From contig JAWKKG010000002.1 of NCBI GenBank assembly GCA_041393395.1, positions 248,001 through 312,000 of the forward strand: 64,000 bases of DNA, in the 5' to 3' direction. Shown here piece by piece: positions 42,546-51,269 of this stretch (its first letter is position 1; each line of letters opens with the position of its first letter). Position numbers and translations under genes: made by a program. The notes below the pieces were generated by a model, which saw only the letters and a program-made list of their open reading frames with translations, was not told the origin of the DNA and ran no database searches. This DNA comes from JAGQIB01 sp041393395 (lineage in GTDB: Bacteria; ARS69).

Positions 42546-45500
42546 CTAACCCGCGACCCGCCGCCCGCGCCACGAGTCCACGAGCACGAACCGGATCCCG
42601 CGCCCCACCGTGCCGAAGGTGCGGAGCACCGGGTCGATCGTGGAGTAGAGGACCGGCACCACCACGAGAGTGAGGAACGTCGCGACTCCGAGGCCCCAGA
42701 TCACCGCGACTCCCATGGGACCCCACCACTGGCTCGACTCGCCCCCGAGGATCACGACGTACTTCCAGTGGCCATGGAACAGGCGCTCGAAGTCGATCGA
42801 GAACCCGGTCGTGAGCGGGATCAGTCCGAGGATCGTGGTGACCGCGGTCAGGATCACGGGACGGAAGCGGGTCCGACCGGCCTCGATGATCGCGTCGAAC
42901 TTCTCGTATCCCTCGGCCCGCAGGAGATTCACGTAGTGGATCAGGACGATCGCGTTGTTCACCACGATGCCGGCCAGGGAGATCACGCCCACCCCGGTCA
43001 TGATGATGCCGAACGGCGTGCGTGTGATGATCAACCCGAAGAACACGCCGATCAGCGACAGGATGACGCTGGACATGATCACGAACGGGTTCGTCACCGA
43101 GTTGAACTGGGCGATGAGGACCACCAGGATCAGCAAGAGCGCCGTCATGAACGCCCCGTTCGCGGAGAACAGGAACTGCATGGCCTCTTCCTGGTCCTCG
43201 CTCTCGCCGGTGAACGAGAGGTGATACCCCGGCGGGAGCTCGAAGCCCTCGAGTCGCTTCTGGACCTCCCCCAGGAGCGCCGTGCCGTTGACGCCGGTCG
43301 CGGTGTCCCCCATCACGATCACGGTCCGCTTCGCGTCCGTCCGGTGGATGGCCGCGAGGCCGGTGGCGTATTCGACGTCCGCGAACGCGCCGAGCGGGAT
43401 CGACTCGCCTTCGTAGAAGACCGTCATGGCTTCCAGGTCCTCCACGCTCTTGCGGGCGGGCTCACGGAACCGAACGACGATGTCGTACTCGTCCTCGCCG
43501 ACCCGGTACTTGGAGATGTCGTCCCCGTGGATCGCGGTGCGGACGGTGGAGGCGACGTCCCAGGTGCGAAGGCCGAGACGCGCCGCGAGGTCGCCGTCCG
43601 GTCGGATGCGGATCTCCGGCCGACCCTCGTCGAAGTCGTCGCGCAGGTCCACGAGGCCGGGGAGATCGCGGATGCGATCCCGGATGCGCGCGGAGAGCTG
43701 CCCGAGCATCTCGAAATCGTCGCCGGAGATCTCGATGCTGACGGGCGGCCCGGTGGGGGGGCCGTCCTCCTGCTTGTCGATCGTGAGCTTCGCGCCGGTG
43801 AACGCCGCGAGACGCTCGCGGAGCTGGGCCAGCGTCTTGCGCGAGGACTGCTCGCGATACTCGCGCTTCACGAACTCGAAATCGACGCGCGCCTGATTCG
43901 GCGTGCCCCCGGGCGAGCCGAGATCCGAGGCGGAGCCGGCGACACCGACCTGCGTGACCACCGCGGAGAGATCGGGGAGGCCCTGGATCGCGTCCTCGAT
44001 CGTGCGGGCGTAGCCGTCCGTGACCTCGATGCGCGTGCCGGACGGACCCTCCACGCGTGCGAAGGCGAACGTGGGGTCCGTGTCCGGGAACAGCTCCACC
44101 CCGCGACCGAGGAACGCGTACGCGAACAGCATCAGCACGAACACGGCACCGATGCCGGCCAGCGTGCGAAAGCGATGGGCGAGCGCCCACCGCAGCGTGG
44201 GCTCGTAGGTGCGGAGTCCGAAGTCGATGAGGCGATCGCCGAGTCGCTTCTTCTCCACCGGGGGCACCGTCATGAAGCGCGCGCACAGGACGGGATTGAA
44301 CACGAGGGCGACCAGCAGCGACGCCACGAGCGTGATGATCACGGTGATGGGCAGGTACTTCATGAACTCGCCCATGATGCCGGGCCAGAACACGAGCGGC
44401 CCGAACGCGCACACCGTGGTGATCGTGGAGGCCACGACCGGGCTCGCGACCTGCGCGGTGCCGGACCGCGCCGCCTCCTCGAGCGGCATGCCGTTGCGAC
44501 GATTCCGGTAGATGTTCTCCACGACCACGATCGCATTGTCCACGAGCATGCCGAGCGCCAGGATCAGCGAGAACAGGACGATCATGTTCAGGGTGATGCC
44601 GAGGTACTGGAGGACGATGAACGACAGCAGCATCGAGAACGGGATCGCGGCGCCCACGAAGAAGGAGTTCCGGAGTCCGAGGAACAGGAACAGGCACGCG
44701 ACGACGAGGATCAACCCGGACAGGATGTTGTTCTCGAGCTCGGAGACCATGTCCCGGATCTGCACGGACTGATCCGCGACGAACGCGACCTTCGTCCCCT
44801 CGGGGAACGTCGATTCGAGCCTCGCGAGGGTGGCCTTGACCTCGTCCGCGATGCGGATGAGGTTCTCGCCGGTCCGCTTCTTCACCGACAACGTCACGCA
44901 CTCGGCGCCGTTCAGACGCGAGATCGTATCGCGATCCTTGATGCCGAACGAAACCTCGGCGAGGTCCCGGAGATACACCGGGGTGGTCGTCCCCGGATTC
45001 ACGACGACGTCCGCGATCTGGTCCACGGACTCGAACTCGCCGGGTACGCGCACCTGGTAGTCGTAGGTGCCGAGCGAGAGCTCGCCGCCCGGGATCGTGA
45101 CGTTCTCGAGCGAGATCGCGTCCAGCACGTCGGGGAGGCCGAGCCCGTAGAAGCGCAGCCGCTCCGGGTCCACGTCGACGCGGACCTCGCGCTCGATGCC
45201 GCCCGAGAGGTCCACGCCGAGAACGCCGGCGATCTGCTCGAGCTCCTCCTGCACGTCCTCGGCGGTCTGCTTCAGGAGGGTGGGAGGGTAGTCCCCGGAG
45301 AGCACGACCTGGACGATCGGCCAGTCCGAGAAGCTCAGCTCCTGGACGATCAGATCCTCCTTCGCGTCGTCCGGGAGTTCCGGCTTCGCGAGCTCGACCG
45401 CGTCGCGCACGCGCTGGAGCGCGTCCGACATCTCCACATCCGGGTCGAACTCGAGGAACACGGTCGACACGCCCTCGGAGGAGCTGCTGTTCATCTCCTT

Positions 45501-45731
45501 CACGTCCTGGACGCCCTTGAGCTGCTTCTCGAGCTTGCGGGTGACCAGCTTCTCCATGTCGGCGGGGCTCGTGCCGTAGTACGGCGCGTACACCATGACG
45601 TACGGGACCTTCACGTCCGGCGAGGACTCGCGCGGCAGCCCGAGGTACGCGGCCGCTCCCAGGAACGTCACGATGACCATCAGGGCCAGGACGGTCAGGG
45701 ACTTGTCGATGGAGACGTCGGTGATCTTCAC
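42546..45731 (-). CDS. RND-family efflux pump permease (AcrB-like)
   Basis: A 1061-aa inner-membrane proton-driven pump. It has the RND arrangement: one membrane helix (residues 10-30), a large periplasmic loop, six helices (from about 330), a second periplasmic loop and a final group of helices. The proton-relay helix reads LGMLVDNAIVVVENIYRNR, i.e. the Asp-Asn version of the AcrB Asp-Asp pair. That version is common in this HAE1-like branch. MKITDVSIDKSLTVLALMVI at the start and GIVVNNAIVLIHYVNLLRAE in the last third are typical. ATG start overlapping the adaptor stop (ATGA). The substrate range is not predictable. Confidence 0.93.
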   Translation of the reverse strand: MKITDVSIDKSLTVLALMVIVTFLGAAAYLGLPRESSPDVKVPYVMVYAPYYGTSPADMEKLVTRKLEKQLKGVQDVKEMNSSSSEGVSTVFLEFDPDVEMSDALQRVRDAVELAKPELPDDAKEDLIVQELSFSDWPIVQVVLSGDYPPTLLKQTAEDVQEELEQIAGVLGVDLSGGIEREVRVDVDPERLRFYGLGLPDVLDAISLENVTIPGGELSLGTYDYQVRVPGEFESVDQIADVVVNPGTTTPVYLRDLAEVSFGIKDRDTISRLNGAECVTLSVKKRTGENLIRIADEVKATLARLESTFPEGTKVAFVADQSVQIRDMVSELENNILSGLILVVACLFLFLGLRNSFFVGAAIPFSMLLSFIVLQYLGITLNMIVLFSLILALGMLVDNAIVVVENIYRNRRNGMPLEEAARSGTAQVASPVVASTITTVCAFGPLVFWPGIMGEFMKYLPITVIITLVASLLVALVFNPVLCARFMTVPPVEKKRLGDRLIDFGLRTYEPTLRWALAHRFRTLAGIGAVFVLMLFAYAFLGRGVELFPDTDPTFAFARVEGPSGTRIEVTDGYARTIEDAIQGLPDLSAVVTQVGVAGSASDLGSPGGTPNQARVDFEFVKREYREQSSRKTLAQLRERLAAFTGAKLTIDKQEDGPPTGPPVSIEISGDDFEMLGQLSARIRDRIRDLPGLVDLRDDFDEGRPEIRIRPDGDLAARLGLRTWDVASTVRTAIHGDDISKYRVGEDEYDIVVRFREPARKSVEDLEAMTVFYEGESIPLGAFADVEYATGLAAIHRTDAKRTVIVMGDTATGVNGTALLGEVQKRLEGFELPPGYHLSFTGESEDQEEAMQFLFSANGAFMTALLLILVVLIAQFNSVTNPFVIMSSVILSLIGVFFGLIITRTPFGIIMTGVGVISLAGIVVNNAIVLIHYVNLLRAEGYEKFDAIIEAGRTRFRPVILTAVTTILGLIPLTTGFSIDFERLFHGHWKYVVILGGESSQWWGPMGVAVIWGLGVATFLTLVVVPVLYSTIDPVLRTFGTVGRGIRFVLVDSWRGRRVAG

Positions 45732-46909
45732 CGGGGAGCCTCCTCACTCGACGTGGCCGGCAACGGGACGTCGTCGGCCGCGGCCGCGGCGCGGATTTCT
45801 TCGGGATCGCCGTGCGCGGAGCCGTCCGGCGCGTCGGCGCGCTCCCGCACGTCGACGAGCGCGCCCGGGCGGAGATCGCGCTGCCCGCGGACCACGAGCT
45901 CGTCCCCGGGATTCAGGCCGCTCTGCACGGCGGTCATGAGTCCCTGGTCGGGACCGAGCTCGAGCTCGCGCCGCTCCGCGCGGTCGTTCTTCACCACGAA
46001 CGCGTAGGCACCTTCGGGCAGGAGCAGGATCGCGTCGCGCGGCACGACCACCGCGTTCTCGTGCACCTGCTTCAGGACCTCCGCCCGCGCGACCACGCCG
46101 GGCCGCAGCGCGAGTGCGCGATTGTCCACGCGAACCTCCACCTGGAACTTCCCGGTCGTTGGATTCGCCTCGAGCGACACCCAGTGCACGCGACCGGCGA
46201 ACGCCCCCTTCTGTCCGGCGACGGTCACCGTGGCCGGCGCCCCCGGGGAGATCCACGCGACCTCGCGTTCGCTGATCGCGCCCTCGAGCTCGAGCGTGTA
46301 CGGATCCACGATGCGACCCACGGGCGTACCCGCCGCCACGAGCTGACCCGCCTCCACGAATCGATCCGCGACGACGCCGTCGAACGGCGCGCGCACCGCC
46401 GCCCGCTCGAAACGTCGGCGGGCGATCTCCGCGCGCGACGTGGCTTCCGCCGTCGAGGCCTCGACCGAGAGCATCTCCTGCTCGCTGATCTTCCCGGCCT
46501 CGAACAGCTCGCGGCTCCGCTCGACGTCGTACGTCGCGAGCTTCGCTCCGGCCGCGGCCGCGTCGCGCTCCGCCGCGAGCAGGCTGCGCTCGAGCCGGAG
46601 GAAGACCTCGCCCCGACCGATCACCGATCCCTTGTCCCGCTCGACGGCGGCGACCACGCCGGTCTCCTCCGTGGAGACGTCCGTTCCCTGCACCGGACGC
46701 AACGCTCCGGTGACGGACAGGTACTCGTTCAGCTCGCCGCGCGTGACGCTCAGCGTGCGGACATTCACCGCGACCTCACCGCCTGATCCGGCACCCGCGG
46801 AATCCTCCGCCTGTCCCGACTCGCAGCCCGGCAGTATCGCGACGGCCGCGACACCCAGGAGTCCCGCGATCGCGACGTGCGTCCGGGAGAGATGTTTCCG
46901 GCGCTTCAT
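45728..46909 (-). CDS. RND efflux periplasmic adaptor lipoprotein
   Basis: A 393-aa membrane-fusion protein with lipobox ILPGC (Cys29). It has an alpha-hairpin region (about 90-165), lipoyl halves (FERAAVRAPFDGVVADRFVE is the typical second half), and a beta-barrel and membrane-proximal domain (VVPRDAILLLPEGAYAFVV). It links the pump to TolC and overlaps both neighbouring genes by 4 nt. Its C-terminus is Ala/Glu-rich (DPEEIRAAAAADDVPLPATS). Confidence 0.93.
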   Translation of the reverse strand: MKRRKHLSRTHVAIAGLLGVAAVAILPGCESGQAEDSAGAGSGGEVAVNVRTLSVTRGELNEYLSVTGALRPVQGTDVSTEETGVVAAVERDKGSVIGRGEVFLRLERSLLAAERDAAAAGAKLATYDVERSRELFEAGKISEQEMLSVEASTAEATSRAEIARRRFERAAVRAPFDGVVADRFVEAGQLVAAGTPVGRIVDPYTLELEGAISEREVAWISPGAPATVTVAGQKGAFAGRVHWVSLEANPTTGKFQVEVRVDNRALALRPGVVARAEVLKQVHENAVVVPRDAILLLPEGAYAFVVKNDRAERRELELGPDQGLMTAVQSGLNPGDELVVRGQRDLRPGALVDVRERADAPDGSAHGDPEEIRAAAAADDVPLPATSSEEAPR

Positions 46910-48327
46910 TCGGAGTCCTCCTCGGTCAGTCCGGAGAGACGGGTTCGCGGATCCAGCCCGAGGCTGCGCTTGAGCGCCGCGGTCTGGACCAGAACGTCGT
47001 AGCGCGCCCGGATCGCCTGACTCCGGGCGTTCATGCGATCAGATTGCGCGTTCAGCAGTCGCAGGTACTCGGCCTTGCCGACATCGAATCGCGCGGTGAT
47101 CTGATCCAGTGCCCGATCCGCGGCCGCGACGTTCAGATCCGCCGCCGCCAGGATCTCGCGCGCGGTCAGCAGTTCCTCCAGCGCGGTCGACGCCTCGAGT
47201 CGCGCCTGCCGCGTCTGCTCCGTGAGCGCCTGTTCCGTGCGGGCGATCGTGCCTTCGACCTCGCGCACGCGGCCGTGCGTGAAGAATCCGTCGAACACCG
47301 GCAGCACGAGCGTCAGCGTCGCGTTCCAGTAGTCGTAGTCCCCGAGCGTCTCGAGGTCCCGCGCGACGTATCCGTACGCTCCTCCGAGCTGCAGCGACGG
47401 GCGCTGCGCCGCCGCTTCCACTCCCCGCTGCTTGTGCAGGAACTCGATCTGCTTCTCGGTGCTGCGGAGATCCGGACGCCCCTCGACCCGTTGCAGGAGC
47501 GCCGCCCCGTCGATCGGCTCCAGCTCGAGCTGCATCGCCGGATCCACCGCGATCGGGGTCGACGCGTCGCGTCCCATCAGGATGTTCAGCCTCGATGCGG
47601 CATTGTGCAGGTCCTTCGCGGCGCGGCGACGTTCCGGCACGAGGTTCGCGTGCGACACCGCCGCCTGGAGCGTGTCGAGCTCGGTCGCGAGGCCCAGGGA
47701 GAAACGTCGGCGGGCGATGTCGAGGAACTCCGCGCGGGCCGCGAGCTCCGTCTCCACGGCGTCGAGCTGATCGCGACTCGCCGCGACCTCGTAGTACGCG
47801 GCCATCGTGCGCTCCACGATGCGATGCGTCGCGGCGTCGAGGTCGTAGCGGAGCTGGTCCTCGCGCACCGTGACGCCGCCCATCGCGTTCAGGATGCGGA
47901 ACGGATTCAGCTCCCAGTCCCCGCCGACCTGCGCGCGGTACAGCGTTTCCGAAGTGAGCGTGGACGGCGTGGGAAACGCGCCGGCCGCGGCTGCCGCAGT
48001 GTCCGCCTCGAACGCGCTGAACGTCTCGCCCAGCAGGAAGCTCGGGTCGCGCGACGAGGACATGATTCCCGAGACGTCCACGCTCGGCAGTGCCGACGAC
48101 ACCGCCTGCCATTTCTGCCCGGCGACTTCGCGGCGGCGCAATCGCTCCTGCTCGAGCTCCGTGTTGCCGGTGAGGGCACTCGCGACGCATTCGTCCAGCG
48201 TCAGGGCCGGCACCTCGCTTCCCGCCGGATCCGGAATGCCGATCACGGGATCCGCCATTGCGGCCTTCGTCGCATCCGCCCCCACGATCGCGAGCGCGAT
48301 CGCCAGGCTCACTGCTCCGGAGTGCAT
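46906..48327 (-). CDS. TolC-family outer-membrane efflux channel
   Basis: A 473-aa protein with a signal peptide (AIALAIVGADATKAAMADPV) and the two-fold repeated outer-membrane efflux protein architecture: LTLDECVASALTGNTELEQE, long helices (RRRFSLGLATELDTLQAAVS, LGLDPRTRLSG) and strands (YNATLT-like region WNATLTLVLPVFDGFF). The start at 48327 is chosen because GGGAGGAGCACGG precedes the ATG; the frame stays open upstream but encodes low-complexity Arg/Gly-rich sequence. It overlaps the regulator gene by 19 nt and the adaptor gene by 4 nt. Confidence 0.93.
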   Translation of the reverse strand: MHSGAVSLAIALAIVGADATKAAMADPVIGIPDPAGSEVPALTLDECVASALTGNTELEQERLRRREVAGQKWQAVSSALPSVDVSGIMSSSRDPSFLLGETFSAFEADTAAAAAGAFPTPSTLTSETLYRAQVGGDWELNPFRILNAMGGVTVREDQLRYDLDAATHRIVERTMAAYYEVAASRDQLDAVETELAARAEFLDIARRRFSLGLATELDTLQAAVSHANLVPERRRAAKDLHNAASRLNILMGRDASTPIAVDPAMQLELEPIDGAALLQRVEGRPDLRSTEKQIEFLHKQRGVEAAAQRPSLQLGGAYGYVARDLETLGDYDYWNATLTLVLPVFDGFFTHGRVREVEGTIARTEQALTEQTRQARLEASTALEELLTAREILAAADLNVAAADRALDQITARFDVGKAEYLRLLNAQSDRMNARSQAIRARYDVLVQTAALKRSLGLDPRTRLSGLTEEDSE

Positions 48328-48791
48328 CCGTGCTCCTCCCGGCACTCCCAGCGCTCCAGCAGCGGCGGGAGGGCCTGCTCGATGAACCGATGGAATTCGA
48401 GTTGCTCGCGAAGACGATCGGAGCGGTCGTTCGGGTCGCCCTCCACGAGCTCCAGGCCGTGCTCCAGCAGCTGGCGCATCCGGGTGGTCTTCGCGAGCCA
48501 GCCGCTCATGACACTCTGGGCGGCGCCCGGCTTGATCCGGAATCCGTTCACCCGCTGACCGGGGATCGCGACGCGTTCGATGAGACCGCAGCGGATCAGC
48601 ATCCGCGTCATCGTGCTGATGGAGGCCGGGCTGGCGTCGAGCACCTCCGCGAGCTCCGCCGCCGTCTGCCACGACGGCTCGCAGACCAGGAGCCAGCCCG
48701 CGAGGCGTCCGGCCATCGGCGGAAACCCTTCGTCTTCGTAGCGAAGGGCCATCTCCTCCACGAAGTGAGCGAGCTCGGACGGTAGTGCCAC
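48309..48791 (-). CDS. GbsR/MarR-type transcriptional regulator
   Basis: A 160-aa winged helix-turn-helix protein of the GbsR branch: an N-terminal helix (PSELAHFVEEMALRYEDEGF then PPMAGRLAGWLLVCEP), recognition region (TAAELAEVLDASPASISTMTRMLIR), wing (RVAIPGQRVNGFRIKPGA), and a C-terminal helical dimerisation part. It is the first gene of the efflux operon and overlaps TolC by 19 nt. An inverted repeat overlapping its predicted promoter fits autorepression relieved by a pump substrate. GTG start with GGAG upstream. Confidence 0.87.
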   Translation of the reverse strand: MALPSELAHFVEEMALRYEDEGFPPMAGRLAGWLLVCEPSWQTAAELAEVLDASPASISTMTRMLIRCGLIERVAIPGQRVNGFRIKPGAAQSVMSGWLAKTTRMRQLLEHGLELVEGDPNDRSDRLREQLEFHRFIEQALPPLLERWECREEHGCTPEQ

Positions 48792-48816
48792 GCGGATTCT
48801 CCGATCGGGGTCAGAC

Positions 48817-48872
48817 AGGGTACGTCCGCCACGGATTCAATCAATACTGAATCGATCAAATTCTCGTGAATC
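48817..48872 (-). promoter_or_regulatory. Efflux operon promoter and candidate operator
   Basis: On the minus strand TTGATT (plus 48839-48844), a 16-nt spacer, then TACCCT (plus 48817-48822). GATTCA (48834-48839) and TGAATC (48848-48853) form an inverted repeat across the -35, and a second TGAATC lies at 48867-48872. Such spaced palindromes are typical of MarR-family sites. The region is A+T-rich compared with its surroundings. Confidence 0.5.
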
Positions 48873-48976
48873 GGCCGGGTCAGACGTCCGATTCCGGGAA
48901 GTGAGGCGGTCCCGGCCGTGGAGTCCGGGAACCGAGAGGCGGCTCGCTGCGGGCGGCGGGTCCGCGAAGATCCGGC

Positions 48977-49005
48977 TTGACGGTTCGAGCGGGGTCCACT
49001 ATCGA
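48977..49005 (+). promoter_or_regulatory. Possible promoter for the zinc-ribbon gene
   Basis: TTGACG (48977-48982), 17-nt spacer, then TATCGA (49000-49005). The -35 is good and the -10 is poor. Confidence 0.4.
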
Positions 49006-49097
49006 AAGCCTGATCCTCGGTCCACAGCGTGGAGCGGGCGGCAGTACCGGGTACGGCGGCGGCTGGCCCGGAGGGGGCCTGGAGGGGGGCGGAGACG

Positions 49098-49301
49098 ATG
49101 GACGCGAACACGACACAGGCATTCCCGAAGTGCCAGTCCTGCGACACGGGAGTCCTGCTTCCGTTGAGTGACTACGGCCGAGACGGAGCCCCCATCCGCT
49201 ACAAGGCGTGGGTCTGCTCCAGCCCGGCCTGCGGGTTCTTCCTTCGCATCGACAACGGCGAAATCTCCACGGGCAAGGGACTCGGCAAGTCGCACAAGTA
49301 G
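49098..49301 (+). CDS. Small zinc-ribbon protein
   Basis: A 67-aa protein with two Cys pairs: CQSC near residue 12 and CSSPAC near residue 41, separated by VLLPLSDYGRDGAPIRYKAW. The spacing suits a single zinc ribbon. The tail is ISTGKGLGKSHK, basic and probably flexible. The ATG at 49098 has GGAG only 3 nt upstream; an alternative in-frame start 69 nt earlier would add Ala/Gly-rich sequence. No signal peptide, so cytosolic. The function is unknown; nucleic-acid or ribosome binding is plausible for the size and charge. Confidence 0.65.
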   Translation: MDANTTQAFPKCQSCDTGVLLPLSDYGRDGAPIRYKAWVCSSPACGFFLRIDNGEISTGKGLGKSHK

Positions 49302-49573
49302 TCGCCCCGACCGCTCGCCGCCCGCGCGACCCGATCGGCGGGGCCGACCGACGCCTCGCGCTTCTCCCCGGTCGGACCCCGTGAGGAACCCTCCCGGAAG
49401 CCGGTCGCGGCTCCTTTCCCGCGCGATCCCGACGTTTTTACAGGGTCCCGCCCGGTGCCCCGCGATCTCCTCGAATCCCGCCGCCGGAGGTAGGGTGGAC
49501 GTCGCCGGCCGCGGCACCGCGACGGGAGCGTTCAAGCGGGCTCATTTCGCCTCCGAAACCCGAGGATAGGGGG

Positions 49574-51265
49574 ATGGAACGCGCACGATTTCCTCGCCAC
49601 GTCCGGTGGGAGGGAAAGCTTCTCCGGGAGGGACAGCCCTTGCGAGTCGTGACGGCTTCCGAGATGCGGGAGATCGACCGAAAGGCGATCGAGGAGTTCG
49701 GGGTACCGAGCCTGGACCTGATGGAGCGGGCGGGGGGCGGCGCAGCGCAGGTCATCGCCGCGATCGGACTGGATCCGGACAAGCCCGTGGTGATCCTGTG
49801 CGGCAAGGGAAACAACGGAGGCGACGGTTTCGTCGCCGCGCGCCATCTCCGCCAGTTCGGCGCCGACGTCGTGTGCTGGATGATGGGCGAGCGCGACGAG
49901 ATGACGTCGGATGCGCTGCGCAATCTCGTGGCGGCCGAGGAATCCGGAGTGCGCATCCGCTCGTTCCGTGTGGACGAGAACGAAGCGGAGCTCGCCGAGG
50001 ATCTCGCGAAGTGCCAGTACGCGGTGGACGCGATGCTCGGAACCGGCGCGAAGGGCGCCCTGCGCGATCCGATCCGTCGACTCACGCATCTCATGAACGA
50101 CTCCGAAGCGCGAACCTTCGCGCTCGACGTGCCGACCGGCCTCGACGCGGACACGGGTGAGGTCGATCCGGATTGCGTGCAGGCGATGATGACGATCACG
50201 TTCGGGTTCCCGAAGCGCGGTCTGTACGCGCTGCCCGGCCGGGACTACTGCGGCGACATCACCGTCATCGATCTCGCCTACCCCGAGGAATCGGTCGAGG
50301 TCTCCACCGGCGTCCTCCTGTGGCAGGAGATGGCCGGCATCGTGCCGGATCGCAATCCGCGCGGGTACAAGGGCTCGTTCGGACACGTCGCGATCGTCGC
50401 GGGATCCCTTGGCATGGCGGGCGCGGCCTGTCTCGCCGCCGAGTCCGCGCTCCGTTCCGGCGCGGGTCTCGCGAAGCTGTACGTCCCGGAGTCCATCGCC
50501 GCGATCTGCGCGATGAAGCTCACGGAGGTCATGGTGTTCGGCGTGCCGGACGACGGCCGCGGCACGTTCGGGCCGGACGCACTGGAACCGGTGCTCGCCG
50601 GTCTGCGCGAAGCGGACGCGGTCGTGCTCGGTCCCGGACTGTCCGGCGCCCCCGGCGTGCGCGAGTTCGTGCACGCGCTCGTGCCGCGCGTGGACCGCCC
50701 GCTCGTGGTCGACGCCGACGCACTGAACGTGCTCGGGGACGCTCCGGAGGAAGTGCTCGAGCGAATCGCGGGTGCTCCCGCGATCCTCACGCCGCATCCG
50801 GGCGAGCTCGCGAGACTGACCGGCGCGGCGATCGCGGAGATCGCCGGCGACACCGTCACGTCCGCGCAGCGCGCCGCGAACCGGTTCGGCTGCGAGGTCG
50901 TTCTGAAGGGTGCCCCGTCCGTCGTCGCGACGCCGCGGGGGACGGTGGATCTGTGCTCGCTCGGAAACGACGGCATGGCCACCGCCGGCAGCGGCGACGT
51001 CCTGGCCGGACTGCTCGGCGGGCTGCTCGCCCAGGGCCTCGAGGCGGCACGCTCCGCACGGCTCGGCACGATGGTGCACAGCCGCGCGGGCGACATCTGC
51101 CGCAACGAGATCGGTGCGCGCGGCATGCTCGCCGGCGATCTGATGCGCTGTCTGCCGTACGCGTGGCGCGAGCTGGAGGCGCCACACGAGCACCTGAGTT
51201 ACCGCTTCCGCCTCGAAGCGGACGACGAGGACGACGAGAGTCCGACCGAAGACCACGGCGCGTGA
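49574..51265 (+). CDS. nnr: Bifunctional NAD(P)H-hydrate epimerase / ADP-dependent NAD(P)H-hydrate dehydratase
   Basis: A 563-aa fusion that repairs hydrated NADH and NADPH. The N-terminal epimerase (YjeF_N) spans about residues 25-235: SEMREIDRKAIEEFGVPSLD, LCGKGNNGGDGFVAARHL, and ALDVPTGLDADTGEV. The C-terminal dehydratase spans about 245-535, with PRGYKGSFGHVAIVAGS, ILTPHPGELARLTG, and the nucleotide/catalytic loop NDGMATAGSGDVLAG. Both halves look complete. The C-terminal tail is acidic (DDEDDESPTEDHG). ATG start with GAGGATAGGGGG just before it; the first 22 residues are a basic extension of the usual start. thiL follows 4 nt later, a common neighbour. Confidence 0.95.
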   Translation: MERARFPRHVRWEGKLLREGQPLRVVTASEMREIDRKAIEEFGVPSLDLMERAGGGAAQVIAAIGLDPDKPVVILCGKGNNGGDGFVAARHLRQFGADVVCWMMGERDEMTSDALRNLVAAEESGVRIRSFRVDENEAELAEDLAKCQYAVDAMLGTGAKGALRDPIRRLTHLMNDSEARTFALDVPTGLDADTGEVDPDCVQAMMTITFGFPKRGLYALPGRDYCGDITVIDLAYPEESVEVSTGVLLWQEMAGIVPDRNPRGYKGSFGHVAIVAGSLGMAGAACLAAESALRSGAGLAKLYVPESIAAICAMKLTEVMVFGVPDDGRGTFGPDALEPVLAGLREADAVVLGPGLSGAPGVREFVHALVPRVDRPLVVDADALNVLGDAPEEVLERIAGAPAILTPHPGELARLTGAAIAEIAGDTVTSAQRAANRFGCEVVLKGAPSVVATPRGTVDLCSLGNDGMATAGSGDVLAGLLGGLLAQGLEAARSARLGTMVHSRAGDICRNEIGARGMLAGDLMRCLPYAWRELEAPHEHLSYRFRLEADDEDDESPTEDHGA

Positions 51266-51269
51266 TGCC

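Larger units (their letters stand above)
48792..49097. other. 306-bp divergent intergenic region
   Basis: It separates the efflux regulator (-) from the zinc-ribbon gene (+). It holds the regulator promoter with inverted repeats at 48817-48872 and a promoter-like element for the plus-strand gene at 48977-49005. About 85 nt of G-rich leader precede the zinc-ribbon start. No other gene is apparent. Confidence 0.55.

Noticed and set aside
43462..45747. A long alternative frame inside the RND pump gene on the same strand
   Set aside because: The Arg/Gly/Pro-rich product lacks domains; the adjacent frame encodes the complete pump.
49302..49573. A terminator at the T-run near 49434-49438
   Set aside because: Only five T residues and no preceding stable stem; the 272-bp gap shows no other clear element.
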